This document shows positions 46,286 through 59,188 of a stretch of 64,000 nt of DNA, in pieces (positions within the stretch are counted from its first letter, which is position 1; every line of letters starts with the position of its first letter). The DNA comes from Bidens hawaiensis (lineage: Eukaryota > Streptophyta > Magnoliopsida > Asterales > Asteraceae): contig JAIQDT010004978.1 of the NCBI GenBank assembly GCA_021521415.1, forward strand, positions 166,624 to 230,623, written 5' to 3'. A program made the translations under genes and the position numbers. The notes under the pieces are model-generated. The model worked only from the letters and a program-made list of their open reading frames with translations. It was not told the origin of the DNA and ran no database searches.

Positions 46286-46993
46286 TGTGACGGGTGCATC
46301 GGAGTATGACTCGTAATCGAGCTTAAACGATATGAAAACTTATGTAGCAAGTGTTAATTTCATGGAACTAAATAACTACAGTTACATGGTCATTTGCAGG
46401 TTAGAAGGAGTTTTGTTAGCAACAATGGCGTGCAAGGAGGCAACCGAAGGAAACGATGATGCGAGAGGGGAAAAATGGTCCAAATAAAGGATGTTGAAAA
46501 TGAACACCACCGTGGCCTATGGTGTTGACCGTAGACCACGGTCAACCTGAAGCTAAACTGGCAGAATGTACCGTAATGTGGCCAACCAGAGCACCGGGGC
46601 CTGGATCGTGGCCCACGGTCTGGATCGCGGACCACGGTCCGGCCGTAACCGTCGAGTTTAATCACTGTTTAGACAACTTTTTGGGTGTCTTTTGATCTAT
46701 CTTTTCAATTGGGACTACTTGGAGGCGTTTTTTGGAGGGTAAAAAAATATTTAGGTGATTTCAATCATTGGTTTGTGTCTTTGATTCATATGAACAATAC
46801 AATTGTGATGAGGATTCACCACACCATGAGTGGCTAATTCCATTGATGATCATCTTGGATGTAAGGTTTATTTCAAACACTATGTTTATGCTTGAATTTC
46901 TAGAACAATGACTTTGAAATGTTTGTTTCGTTGTTATGGTGTTTGAATATTTTTTTGTAAATTGTAGTTTGTGTTTGATCGTAATCTAAACCA
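46286..46993 (+). repeat. LTR-like copy A of the Athila-like element
   Basis: Starts TGTGACGGGTGCATC and ends near TCTAAACCA, followed by TTGGTACCA, a damaged primer-site-like sequence. It is about 700 bp and matches copy B at 48115-48765 over its length, with an extra insert near 46891-46932. It contains CCGTGG/CCACGG palindromes. Confidence 0.7.
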
Positions 46994-48114
46994 TACGTTC
47001 TTGGTACCAAAAAAAAATTAAAAAAAACTAAAAGAAAACCGTAAAGTGGTAAGATTGTGTGGTAAGGTTTTTGTCCCTCTTCATGGTCACAATTCCATAA
47101 TAGACAAGTTTGCCTAGTTGTTTTAGAAACAAGGATGTTTAGTATTCTAGTCAAGGTTAGCATGCTTTCGGTAAAATAAATCACATTACATGTCTGTATA
47201 CACTTGTGTATTGAGAAAGTGAAGATTGGTGAGACATTTGATATTCTCCTTTTGAACTTGTGTGATCAATGAATTTCGAGACCCTAGCTTGGCATGAGTG
47301 CAAAAGTGATAGGGGAAATTAGGTTATAGCCTAGTTTGGATGAGTGCGAGAGTGGGTTTTGGGGTTTGGGCCTCATATATTACACATATGAGTGTGGTTA
47401 ATGAGAGGGGCGTGGGGTTGGTCCTTTAGAAGCATTATTGGACTTATTTCTTTTATCAATCAACACCGTTGTTACATTTGCGAGACAATCAGGTTTAATT
47501 GGTTTTTTCTTGTAATTGTATTATTACTTAGTAATTGTGATGAAGTATTTAGTATTATGTTTATTAGTTAAAAAAAAACTAATATTCATTGTTTCAAAGT
47601 ATTGAACTGTTTGTAAAAAAAAGTTAGTGGCGTATATAGTTGTTTATTTAATTGTTTACTTAGTTTGTATGTAATAAGCCGGATCGGATCACCTGAGCTA
47701 CTTTTAATATTCCCATTTGTGTAACCTTATACCTATCCCCGTTATACCCGTTTTAATTCCTTTTGATTTGCATTTGTGTCAAAGTATTTATATAGGTGGA
47801 GATTTGATCGTAGTACAAGCGTATGCGAGGAGAATTGGTTACAATTGAATATTTGTGAATGATCACCAAAAAGAGCATAAATGTGTGAAGGTGAATTATA
47901 TGTGGGTAAAAATCGATAACATGTTAGGTTTGATTAGAATTCTATGGTTTAAATATAATATCAAGTATACTATTGCAAGCCTAAAATAAAAAGGGAATAG
48001 GGCATGACTTGGGACCTTGACTAAACCGGAAATGTTTGGTTTGTGTGGTTGGTTATCAAGTGAAAGAACATTTTTAAGTGTTGCTTGGGGGCAAGCAACG
48101 GTTAAGTGTGGGAA
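46994..48114 (+). other. Truncated internal region between the two Athila-like LTR copies
   Basis: Just 1.1 kb. The left end has a primer-like TTGGTACCA followed at once by a duplicate of the 3' untranslated block. The right end has TTGCTTGGGGGCAAGCAACGG and a purine run AAGTGTGGGAA next to copy B. There is no coding sequence. Confidence 0.5.
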
Positions 48115-48765
48115 TGTGACGGGTGCATCAGAGTATGACCCGTAATAGAGCATAAACGATATGAAAATTTATGTTGCAAGTGTTAATTTCATAAAACTAG
48201 ATAACTATGGTTGCATGGTCAGTTGCATGTTAGAAGAAGGTTTTGGAGCAACCATGGCATGCAAGGAGGCAACCAAAGGAACCAGTGACGCGAGAGGGGC
48301 AAAATGGTCCAAATAAAGGATGTTGAAAATGAAGACCGCCGTGGCCTACGGTGTTGACCGTAGGGCACGTTCAACCTGAAGCTAAACTGACAGAATGTAC
48401 TGTACCACGGCCAACCAGAGCACCGTGGCCTGGACTGTGGCCCACGGTCCAGCCGTAAACGCCGAGTTTAATTACCTTTTAGACAACTTTTTGGGTGTCT
48501 TTTGATCTATCTTTTCAATGGGACGACTTGGAGGCGATTTTTGGGGTGAAAAAAAATAGTTGGGTTATTTCAATCAATGGTTTGTGTATTCGATTCATAT
48601 GAACAATACAATTGTGACGATGATTCACCACACCATGAGTGGCTAATTCCATTGGTGATTATTTTGGATGTAAGGTTTATTTGAAATACTATGTTTATTT
48701 AGTTGTTATGGTGTTTGAATATTTGTTTTTAAATTGTTGCTTGTGTTTGATCATAATCTAAACCA
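48115..48765 (+). repeat. LTR-like copy B of the Athila-like element
   Basis: Starts TGTGACGGGTGCATC after a polypurine run and ends TCTAAACCA. A TTGGTGCCATTGGC primer-like site follows at 48773-48786. An LTR with a polypurine tract on its left and a primer site on its right implies internal sequence on both sides, as in tandem or recombined elements. Confidence 0.7.
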
Positions 48766-49204
48766 TACGTTCTTGGTGCCATTGGCAATTGAGAGATCAT
48801 GGGAGGAATTGGGGTTGGATATTAGTTAATTGGTCATCGGGTAACAACCTTGTATTATAATAATCCAAGTGCTTAGTTCCCTTTTATCGCAAACAAGTAA
48901 TAAAACTTGAACTATGTCTATGTGGTTCTTTCTAGTAAGCATGAACATTAGTGTTTGTTGAAACCTGAAATCTAGGATGATCGCTTTCTCTTAATCGGTT
49001 AATAAATCTTAATCGTTGTTTTGCAAGCTAGTTTATTTCATTTTAATTAATCAAAATCAATCACTCAAAATCTGAATTTACTTTTTATGAAATTTAATAT
49101 AATATAATCAGTTGATAAAGCTACTAGTGAGCACGCATTCCACAAACTTCCAATATTTGATACCCACCTACTAATATCTAATTAGGTGTGTTTGGTTTAT
49201 TTTT
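48766..49204 (+). other. Leader-like sequence after LTR copy B
   Basis: AT-rich, non-coding, starting at the primer-like site. The fragment ends where a minus-strand copia integrase remnant starts. No ORF seen. Confidence 0.45.
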
Positions 49205-49570
49205 GAGTGAGACTTCGACCTTATGCCATTAAGCACACGGCTACCCCATCAATTATGGCCTGATTCTTCCTTTCTGCAACACCGTTCTGCTGTGGCTCAT
49301 ACGGGGCACTATATTCTTGATGAATACCCTTATGCATACAGAAAAATTACATCATGCTATTCTTAAACTCTGTGCTGGTATCACTTCGGATACGTCTCAC
49401 TTTCAACTTATAAAGTGATTCGATCTTGGTGATCAAGATTTGCACAAGAACGGTTGTTTGATCCTTCGTGCTCATAAATGACACCCACAAAAATCAAGAA
49501 TAGTCATCGTAACCACTAAATATTAAAGATCTCCAACAAGACTCACTTTATTCACCGGATCAAATGATCC
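49205..49570 (-). pseudogene. Copia integrase core remnant
   Basis: On the minus strand the reading runs FDPVNKVSLVGDL, ILDFCGCHL-type shifted text, STKDQTTVLVQILITKIESL, VRRIRSDTSTEFKN, then HQEYSAPYEPQQNGVAERKNQ. These are the copia integrase phrases around the second catalytic Asp and the Glu of NGVAERKN. It has several frame changes and a stop. It is homologous to 26840-27276 but not a copy of it. The rest of this element is not in the window on the left; the compact LTR element interrupts it at 49570. Confidence 0.8.
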
Positions 49571-50612
49571 TATCAGGATCTATTTATTTCACTATCAACC
49601 TCGTAACCAACAACTTAATGTTGACAAGACGGTAACGAATCAGCTAGTATAAATACCCAATGATTGCTAAAGGCGGAATCAATTGTAATCAAGATGTTAC
49701 TAAAATAAAAAAAAGATAACAAACACGCAGGAAACTCAAAAGATTTCCATTGATATTAAACAATAATACACATGAATAACTTTTAGGGTTTCAAGATAGA
49801 ATATAAGTTGCGGCTACATTCCGTATAAAGATATTATGTATGCCAAGAAACTCTATTCAGCCGTAAATCTCCGTTGTTATAAATGTAATCAAATATTTCC
49901 TTAAATAGGCGCACTAGACACCTTCTAGAAACCCTAATCATTGTAAAAACATATTCAAACGTATTCAAAATTATTAGAAGTGTCAGATAGGTCTTCGAGT
50001 AAGCTTTTTCTTTATCGAGCAGACCTTGTAATCCATAAGTGTGTTGGAACAGTTCTCCGAGCAAGCTTAGACTGAATATTTTCCATAGAAACTCTTCTTC
50101 AAGCAGACTTCAATCTTCATCATATACTCAAACTTTGCCCGAGAATATCCTACGAGCAAACTTGTTCTTCTTGATCTGTTCAACCTTTTGTTAATAACTT
50201 ATTCTAGCAAGCTAAGTGTACTAAGGGTACACTAGCTTACTCGAGGTTGAACCTTGCTCATAGAAGTCCTTAGTATAGTTCAATTAACTTCCTACAAGTG
50301 TGCTTGAGATCACCATTATTGAAACCTTGCTCGATCCACCAAATTACTTGGTTTAAGCTTGGTTAGGTCAAGAGTTTGCTCTGAAGAAAACCTTGCTCGA
50401 CTGAAGAACAACCTTGCTTGATGAAGTGTATTTTGCTCAGACTAAACACTTAAAAGAATTCCAGAAGATAATCTTGCTTGATGTAAGATACCTTACTTGA
50501 ACAAGTATTAGGCTTTCTCGAAATGCCTAGTTTGCTCGTATTACAAACTTAACATATTTCTTGTGGAGGTTGAGAAGTTTCCAATCTTCATTGATCATAT
50601 TTGATCCCAACA
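49571..50612 (-). repeat. 3' LTR of the compact element (1042 bp)
   Basis: Homologous to 51433-51487 plus 62927-63956; for example GTAACCAACAACTTAATGTTGA at 49601 matches GTAACCAACAACTAAATGTTGA across the gypsy 3 insertion. It contains many CTTGCTCGA/CTTGCTTGA words (50320-50540). Confidence 0.7.
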
Positions 50613-51432
50613 ATCTCCCCTAGATTGGAACAAACTTAGATGCACCAAAACACCTGTAGATTACATACACTTTTCTAAAATATAAATCAAATTTTTTAAA
50701 AGTAGTAACTTACATTACTTAATAGAAAAATAATACATATTCAGAATATATCACTAGGACATTACAAATCATAACTAACTAATCAAACATTAATAAGCTC
50801 CTTGAGCTTCTTCTTTCTTCAGCACTTCTTTCCATCCTTACAGCTGCAGCCTTCTGCTAAAATATTGAGATCTCTACACGAAATGGATGTTCCTCAGGGA
50901 GGTCCCATATCATGATGTCATGAAGATCATCCTTGTGGAGATATTCCATTTAGAATCTTCTTTGATAATGCCCAGAGCAAGACCATTAGAGTTTCTCAAG
51001 ATAAAACAATTAGTCTTCTTATCAAAGTGAATCTCAGAGATTTTTCATTTCTTTGAACCTCTAAGTTGGGCCTGCTCATTTGTCTTCTCATACTTATACA
51101 CTCTTTCATATTGGCAAAAGGATTAGTGAATTTCTTGGACTTGCCAAAGGATAATTTTGTCATTCTAATGTCACTAATTCTCCTTTCCCTTTTCTTCTTT
51201 TCAGCCTCAATGTACTCCAGTTTTCTCTCTTCTTTAGTTAAAGAAAACCTGCCCTTGCTTGATCTTTGGGGTATGTAGAAAGATCATTCCTTTGTTAACC
51301 AACAAATGTATCCCTTTGCTAATAGTCAAAGAGACGTAGATTTGCTAGCTCTTCAAGCTGTTCCCAGTTGAAGTCCCTTAAATCATCCCTAAATATGATA
51401 GTTCTGATCATACCACTTTTCATTATCACCTT
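50613..51432 (-). pseudogene. Internal region of the compact element, short degenerate coding remnant
   Basis: On the minus strand a Lys/Arg-rich piece can be read around 51090-51210 (RRISDIRMTKLSFGKSKKFT), followed by stop-containing text down to about 50790. I do not recognise a domain. There is no protease, integrase or RT. A polypurine tract lies at 50613-50622 and a primer-like site at 51401-51414. Confidence 0.45.
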
Positions 51433-51487
51433 TGTCAGGATCAATCATTCAACAAACAGTTAACAATCGCGTAACCAACAACTAAAT
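51433..51487 (-). repeat. 5' LTR of the compact element, part left of gypsy 3
   Basis: Begins TGTCAGGATC and includes GTAACCAACAACTAAAT, ending with the TSD TAAAT (51483-51487). It continues at 62927. Confidence 0.7.
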
Positions 51488-54379
51488 TGTGACATCCGTG
51501 GCAAAACCGAGTACACCTTAGTACTTACAAACTCGAATAAGCGTTTAACCTCTTATTGCGTAACAAACAAACGAATAACCAAACGGGTCTGGTTATGGTC
51601 CGTATATCCCAGGGTGCTATCTATAAGCGATATACGATCTATGCAAGCTAAAATATTAGTAATATGGCCTTAGTTCGATAGCAAACAAGTTAAACGAAAA
51701 CATGCTCGTTTAACTACCCGCTATAGATTTTAACGCGAAAGATAGTTACAAACCAAGAATTGTATCATCCGTAAGCCGAAAAGACTTACCAAACACTTAT
51801 TTAAAATGTTTTAAGCAATCCGCGAAAATATTTTTGATTTTACAAACGTACAGTATGTTTTTATAATTTTACACAAAACTAGCCGAAAAAACACTCGTTT
51901 TCGCTTCGTTTGTCGCACCCGATATATTTTGTCGCCAGAAAACTGAACCCGAAATAAATTTGGACTCGGAATTTCACGTTCAGGCATGTAAATCGAGAAA
52001 AGTGGGCCAAATGGGCCCAAAAGGTGACCCCAACGAGCCCAGCCCGCAAAAGAAGACTTTCCCCCCTTAACCCCTTTTCATATTTAACAAGTTCTAAGAT
52101 ATTTTGTGATATCTTTTTCATGAGAATTCTAGACACAAGTTCTGCTCCCGCCAGAAAACCTTCAAACCCTAAGGTAAGGAGCTTAAATAAGTAGCTTTTG
52201 TACTTGTTTAAAGTCGTTTAATACCATAAAAACATGTCTTGGTTACTAAAAATAATTCCTAACCGTGTAAAAATCCTAAAAATGGTCCATAAACATGTTT
52301 TGATCATAAACACGGTAAGGAAACTGTTTTGATAGTTTTTTTGGCCATAAACACGGATGAAAGGGTTGAAACGGCGTTTTTACGGTTCAAAAGTTCGTTT
52401 TTGTGCACTAGCCGAAACCCTAAGTTAAGGGCTGTTATGTTGATGAAAAATTGCTTGGTTTGTGATATAGGACTTGTACCTAGCTTTCTTAGAAGCACAA
52501 GAACCTGAAAACCTGATTAAAAAGTCGGAAACGAGCCAAACCCGCTAAGGTAATACCGAAACACTCGCTTACGGGCTGTTTAGTATAAGTTTATGATGTG
52601 CATATTTTTAGACCTTGAAATTTTTCAGGGACATCAGGGACCATTTCATTGAGTCCCTGTTCAAATTTGGTAATTTTTTGACCATCCGAGAATATTTGGC
52701 GAATTTATTACCGAGTTGGGACGTTTATTTGGGAAAAATAGCTAAAATACTTCAAAAATTATGAAATTTTTCTGGGAACTCATATTTAATGTATTTTGAT
52801 CACATATGAATTTTTATATCATTTGGAGAAGTCTAAGGGTGTTTTGTACATATGCGTTCATGCGAATTTTTATAGCCGAATTTGGGCCGAAAAGAATATT
52901 GAATAGGCTTTTTACATTCTGGAATTGATACAGATTGTTTTGAGACATTATTTGAGTATTCAGGAATTTTTGTGGAATTTTGGAAATTGTTTGGGATAAA
53001 CAGTCGATTTTCAGGCGAAATATAGCTGATAAAATGAATTTTTATAAATTATTAATTCTGTAAATAATTCCAGAAATATTTTTATAAAAATCTACATATT
53101 TTAGTTGATAAGTGGCTAAATTTTCATAATTTAATGATTAACGGTTAATTCATTATGCTAATTTAAAGATTAAACAAATTCAGTTTTTATACAAACCGGC
53201 AAGTTCGCGACTAACGAACCTGCGGGAATATCAAAACACCAAGAGTGATCAAAAATCATATTTTTGGACTAATTAAGTAAAAACGAACTTTTCTATGAAA
53301 AACCTGGACAATCCGGATAGATTGTGCGCGTTTCTTCTTAAATCAAACTGAATAAACAGAAACAGACCCCGAGGCTAATCCGGTACCCCAGTATGTGATC
53401 ATTCTTTATAACTTAATCATTTTATTAACCAATACATTTACCCAAGCTTATTTTCCCATAACTGTTTTCTGAACGCGTAAACGAACAACTTGGCCCAGCT
53501 GGGAAAACGGGAATCTGAGCCAAGTTCAGTTTTAAGAATTAGACATTAAACAACATCACAGCCTAAGCCTATTACCACTTTCTGGGCGTACAAGCTATAC
53601 CCAGATTAGTTATACAGCCCAGTTTAATACTGAGATTATAATAATATTAAAATATTAATATTATTATAATATGGACTATAGGGACTAAGTGATAGCAAGG
53701 GAAACGAACCCGTGCTGATCTCGCGCTGAGTGCCTACAAAACCGTGAGTTTCATGACCCCACTCTTTAAACTATTTTACGAACTTTTGGGGTGGAAAGCA
53801 TGTTTATACACGTTATTTATCTAAACACGGATCAGGATATAAAATATCTGAACATTTATATATGAAAAGTCCCAACAAACATAATGACTGACTACGTGCT
53901 GATGAAAGATGATTATTATCGTTGATTGATATATTGAGTGGAGATAATACGAATTGCAAAACATAATGAAATTACACGTGACAGCATGTTTATACAAACA
54001 CGTTATGTAATGTTAAACATAACTAATTTGGGAGACAACGGTGGTCTGTAATGGCCATGGGGATAACGTGGTCTGTGATGATTATGGGCTGTTGTGGGCA
54101 GAAAGGGGGCCACAATAGTAACAAACTAAAGTTGAGTATGGCCTATGAGCCAAGTTCTGCTGCAACTTATAAACTAAAGTTGATTGATGTCGTGGGCATT
54201 TGAGTTAGAAGTTAGTGATTGAAGAACAGGTTTAATTGTATCACCTAGTTTGTAAAAGATGTTAGAACGATGTAATATATTGTAAATTAGTTAGTAATGT
54301 TTCTTTATAAACAATGTATTTGATACCAGTTGTATATTTCCGTTTTACGCTTCCGCAATTCGCTTAACGGGGTGTGACA
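51488..54379 (+). repeat. 5' LTR of gypsy element 3 (2892 bp, internally deleted)
   Basis: Begins TGTGACATCCG and ends GGGGTGTGACA. It lacks about 0.84 kb found in the 3' LTR; the junction is at about 54183 between AAAGTTGA and TTGATGTCG. The lost part holds four of the five 48-bp repeats and the acceptor-like TTTTCAG. A donor-like AAG/GTAAGG stands at 52174. Confidence 0.93.
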
Positions 54380-54384
54380 GAAGT

Positions 54385-54397
54385 TGGTATCAGAGCC
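54385..54397 (+). other. Primer binding site of gypsy element 3
   Basis: TGGTATCAGAGCC, five bases after the LTR end. Confidence 0.9.
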
Positions 54398-55123
54398 ATT
54401 GGTTATAAAGAATTAGGTTATCCCATAGGATACCTATAATATAACCGTAGGCTCGATTATCACTGGGAAAGTTAATAATGAGTAACAATAGATACTGATG
54501 GATGCCGGGATGAACTCGAAGGGCAAGTGAGTTATTATGGTCCGGAACGTAATAACAGACTTGCTTGTACGAGGGAATTCGGGGAGAAGTCGCGGAACAT
54601 ATTGATAGGTAAAAATGGCAACATACGTGTATAAATGTGATGTGAAGTATATATGACATGTGCATACGTGCTTATCTGAGACGAGGTATAGGGATATGTG
54701 TACGTACGGTACTACGGATGACATTGAATCTTATCATAACCAATATATATTCGGTTATAATCACTATTAATTCCTATTATAATCAAAATTATATCTTACC
54801 AAAATTAATATTATATTTTATTGTAATTAATATTATATCTGTTCATAACAAATAAAATATTTTATTTCTGCCCTAATTAATAATATCTTTTGTGCGGATC
54901 TAAACTATCGAAAAACATTCTCTTCTGATTAGCGATTGCACCGAAAGATGTGAGTAGTTTTACAATTAATGAAGAACCGGTATTTCCCGTGAGTGAGATA
55001 CAAGAATGGTTCAATAAGTTTAAACTAAATCTGGTGATGTGACGGAACCACAAAAGGGGCTTAATATATAAGGCCCGGGAACGAACCGTTGGAGGTGTGA
55101 CTTACAGATAATAATTTCAAGAA

Positions 55124-55178
<55 letters not shown>

Positions 55179-56254
55179 CTCCACAGTTTGAATCTAATCC
55201 TATCTTATAAACTGGTTCATTTGACATTAATCTAAACTATTTTCCGGTCATCCTTCCAATTCTGTTGTTCAGAAACAAACACCATCCCTAGGGGAAATAC
55301 CTAGACGAGCCCGATTTATCAAATTATAAATATGATAATTACCAAAACTGAGTTTTCAATTATAATATGAGCAATCGTTCTACCAGTACATATAATTTAC
55401 TAATAATATTTCAAAAAGAAATATTAATAATAGTAATTTCCTTTACGTATCACCAGTACAACTAACTCTGATGAACCTCCCTAACTAGCAAACTCTTCGA
55501 ACCATCTATGAAAGACAACCTCCAACCTCTCCTATATTTTGCTATTCCAATTGCTTATTATAGGAGAGAAATCTCATGCTCACGAAATGATGACGTGCCC
55601 CGACTGGAATGGAACCTACTTACCTCCAACTAGTAAACTACTACTTTTATTAAGTCCGATATGCCTACGAAAACTGAATGACCTGGCGAAAGAATATATT
55701 TTACGATTATAGTTAACAAACATTCAGAAGTCAGGTGGAATGTACATGTGCATTCCCATTATAACGTACTGATTAAACTCGTAATGAGCAAATATCTACC
55801 TACAGGAGAGGACCGAACAAAACAGCTTCCCAATAATGGGATCGTATAGGAACAATTGTCGTATAAGTTGTGAACTATTTATAATTGTTATAACGCGTGC
55901 TTTGATAGATAAGGATAGTATGGTATTGTCGTGTATAGCTTCTGATACTCCATAAAAGCATATGGTGGTGCGCTATGCTAATATGGAGGACGATTTGGGC
56001 ATTTTTAATACAAACATTGACCCTATTGGGTTAAAATTTCTTGTCATGAGATGACAACTTTTAATATATAAGCAAACTTTGGCGTTTGCTAGGCTAATTT
56101 TACATACTATCCTTAGTATTCAGACTCGAGAATAAACCAGTGTGATATATACGTGTTAATTGAAATACCTGATTACTTGTTATTGTAATTCCTTTTGTGA
56201 TCATTAGTGTATGTGAATTTTGTTAATTGTTGGATAACCGGTTATTGTTATAGA
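54398..56254 (+). other. Leader region of gypsy 3 between PBS and gag
   Basis: 1.86 kb with no supported ORF; no homologue of the extra ORF of elements 1 and 2 is visible. It contains an (AT)24 tract and ends in an acceptor-like TTATTGTTATAG (56242-56253) one base before the gag ATG. Confidence 0.6.
55127..55174. repeat. (AT)24 microsatellite
   Basis: Forty-eight bases of uninterrupted AT dinucleotide. Confidence 0.95.
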
Positions 56255-57610
56255 ATGGCCCCGAAGAAAGTAAACTATGTTGTCTGAGGCAGATATAGCC
56301 GAGATGATCGCTCGAAAACTACAAACAGTACTTCCGACAATAGCAGCACAATTCGCTGCTGTATCCATACAACTATGAATACAAATCAAGTGCTGAACGC
56401 TAACGCGACCGTAAATACTAATCCCCCAACAAATACTAATACAACCACAAATGCTCCCCAATAAATACTGATACTATCACAACTAATACTTCCCCGTTGA
56501 ATACCAATATTACTTTCAATAATGATAATCTCCCACCGAACTTGAACAATAGTTGTAACAATCAAAATCCCCGCAACACGGATATCAACTTAAGAACTTC
56601 ATGCTATGTAAACCTATGGAATTTAGCGGTACTGAAGGACCAAATGGACTGGTAAAGTGGATCGAAAAGACTGAATCCATCATTAATATCACTAACTGTC
56701 CACCAGATTGTATTGTCAAATTTGCTTCTTTTACATTTGTAGACCACGCGCTAATGTGGTGGAATACTGTTGTGCAAATTCGAGGACAAGAGGCAACCAA
56801 TCGTATGTCTTGGACAGAACTTAAAAATTTTATGATAAAACAATTTTGTCCGATAAACGGAATTCAAAAATTAGAGCAAGAACTTTGGAATCTAGAAATG
56901 AAGGGTGCAGATCACTTGGAGTATACCCATCGCTTTAACGAACTGGCTCGTCTAGTCCCATGGTTAGCTACTCCAGAATCTAAACGTACTGAACGCTACA
57001 TTTGGGGTTTAGCCCCCGAAGTCAGGAGTTTGGTTAATTCAACTGGCCATGTAACTTTCGAAAATGCCGTGTTACAAGCTGGCATTGTAACTTCTGATTT
57101 GATTAGAAGTGGTGCGTTAAGAGTGCTCGGGGAATCATCTGGTACAAAATGAACCAATTATGAGCGGGAATACAAGAAAGACAACAGAATAAATGTGCGC
57201 GCCTTGCAATACAAAATTACACTATGATCAGTTCCGATGTGAAGCAAGGTAAGTATAACGGGCCTTTGCCTAGATGTGGAAAATGTGGTTATGATCATGT
57301 TGGTGAATGTCGGACCAATATGTGTCACAAATGTGGGAAAGTGGGACACTATGCCCGAAATTGTAGAACCGTTATGAATACTATAAATCCACCAACCCAA
57401 CTCCAGGACTCACAACTACCCCAACCGCAACCAACACGACAACAACCAGTCTACCGAAACCAAACCGTAATAAACCGTAATGCCTGTTATGAGTGTGGTA
57501 GTGTGAAGCACATCAAGAAAGACTGCCCTAGATTGAACCCAATTGCGACAGGAAGACAAAGGCAAGGACCGACATCGACGTCTAACTCGACTAGGGGTCA
57601 AGTATTTTGA
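56255..57610 (+). pseudogene. gag: Degenerate gag of gypsy element 3
   Basis: ATG at 56255 begins MAPKKVNYVV and hits a stop at codon 11; the true frame resumes one base shifted (EADIAEMIARKLQTVLP). The gag core at 56601-57152 is open (KPMEFSGTEGPNGLVKWIEK, WWNTVVQIRGQEA) and parallels residues 55-225 of the element 1 protein. A stop at 57150 separates the zinc-finger part at 57224-57610, which carries a CX2C finger (CGKCGYDHVGEC), an intact CCHC knuckle (CHKCGKVGHYARNC) and a third (CYECGSVKHIKKDC). At least two frameshifts and two stops make it non-functional. Confidence 0.88.
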
Positions 57611-59188
57611 ATAAACCGGATAGAACAAATGTAGTAACAGGTACGTTCCTAGTAATGCCTAATATACTTTAGTTTATTTATTACGGACACTGATAGACGT
57701 TTCGTTCCTACAAGTTATTACCTTGGAAAATATACAGTCTAGTAAAATAACAATTCGGTATACTATAGAAACCACAAAAAGTAAGACTATAAATACTAAC
57801 CATATTACTCGAAAAACTACTCTCTTAACCTAAATAACTAGCTATTCCCTATCGATGCACTCCCGGTGGAAGTGAGGAGTCATTGTGTAATAGTTAGTAT
57901 GGACTAGTTAATTGAGTTCAAATGAAGGTTATATATAGAAATAGAACTGTTATACTTCCTCTTCTAGATAAAGAAGTGATCCCGTACACGGAACAAAACC
58001 TAGTACCCCAATGATGAAACACGGATGAGGAAAACTACACTATCCGTAACCGAAACTTGAACTTTAAACTTTTATAGCCTTAATAACTGAGTGATGAACA
58101 AGGAAAAGTCAGGCCAGATGTTTAGACAAACTGAGTACTAGTATAAAGATGCAAGCGAAATCTATGAAGGAATCATGGGCTCATGTGTTGTAAAGTATGC
58201 ACTATTATAAGTTCTGGGGAATACTAAAGATCCTCGGAAATGCTACAACAATTCGAGATATCCCATTGGAAGTGGGAAACAAACTAAAATAGAACCCTTA
58301 ATATGTGTTCCTTAAACACCCCAAGAAAATAATTCAAGCTGAATGATAGTTCCCTGACTAATCCACTCCAAATACCTTCTTCTGATTTGTAACAACTATC
58401 CAACTGAAAAACTCGCCTTAACAAAATCTTACTCTTGGTGAATTGTGTATGAAATTTTAGATCCCACATTGGCCTAAGCACGGTCTATAATCCTCTATAA
58501 AACAATCAAATCAAATAAACTATTCAAACAATAGAGGAAAGTGAGACCAGTAATTTCAATCCTCGTACATTAACAGTCATCATAATATTATACAAGTGGT
58601 AATAATACTATATTATACGAACAAGAATGTAACTCGCCATCTTATTAAAATTGAAAAAAAATTGGTGACATCCAAAATACAAAATTCGATTCGATTTCGA
58701 GAATCATAAATAAAGCTCGTAATATTTAAAAAAACGAAAGCCGCCTAAGGCTAACAAGAGGGCTATACTGAGAAATACGAGAAGTTATCAAATCTTGAAA
58801 GTTGTTAGTTGAGTTGAGGAACGGTGAGTTGATTCTAAAATATATAGCACTGTACAAAATTGCCTTGAAAGTTAACCCCATAACGTATTAAACCAAAATT
58901 ATTTCACTCCCGAGTGCCTTACTGACAGGGCAGATTTAGTATTATTTGAAAACTTTTATACAACTAAACTCTATAAAGAGGACTCGTGAAAATTCTGAGC
59001 GGGTAAAATCAAATAGTTGCGACACAATAAAATCTCATTGAATAAAATTCAGTGGAATCCACAACGGGGAATCAAACGTGTTCGGAAACAGAAAAACGAA
59101 TTCCGAAACAAATGATTATAAAATTTCCCAAAAAGAGCATATTTGGCATATTGAATTTTGGGGACGAAATTTCTTAACTGGGGGAGAA
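57611..59188 (+). other. Degenerate remainder of gypsy 3 internal region; pol missing
   Basis: A trace of the protease survives near 57640-57740 (VVTGTF.., DTDRRFVPTS in place of the DTGADRSFV motif), then no recognisable pol. The space to the 3' LTR (1.5 kb) is too short for RT, RNase H and integrase, so most of pol is deleted. The end carries GGGGACGAAATTTCTTAACT and the polypurine tract GGGGGAGAA (59180-59188). Confidence 0.7.

Larger units (their letters stand above)
31905..49204 (+). mobile_element. Unclassified Athila-like LTR element, interrupted by gypsy 2
   Basis: Parts on both sides of gypsy 2 belong together: leader (31905-33071), a degenerate ORF (33072-34520 and 45760-45890), a 3' region with TTGGGGACAATGT and AAGTGTGG purine runs, and LTR-like copies at 46286-46993 and 48115-48765. 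The 'ggggacaatgt...aagtgtgggaa' style end and a TTGGTGCCATTGGC primer-like site recall plant Athila/Tat elements. No RT, integrase or protease is visible, so it is either a non-autonomous derivative or a strongly deleted copy. Its left border against the minus-strand Sirevirus is uncertain. Confidence 0.5.
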
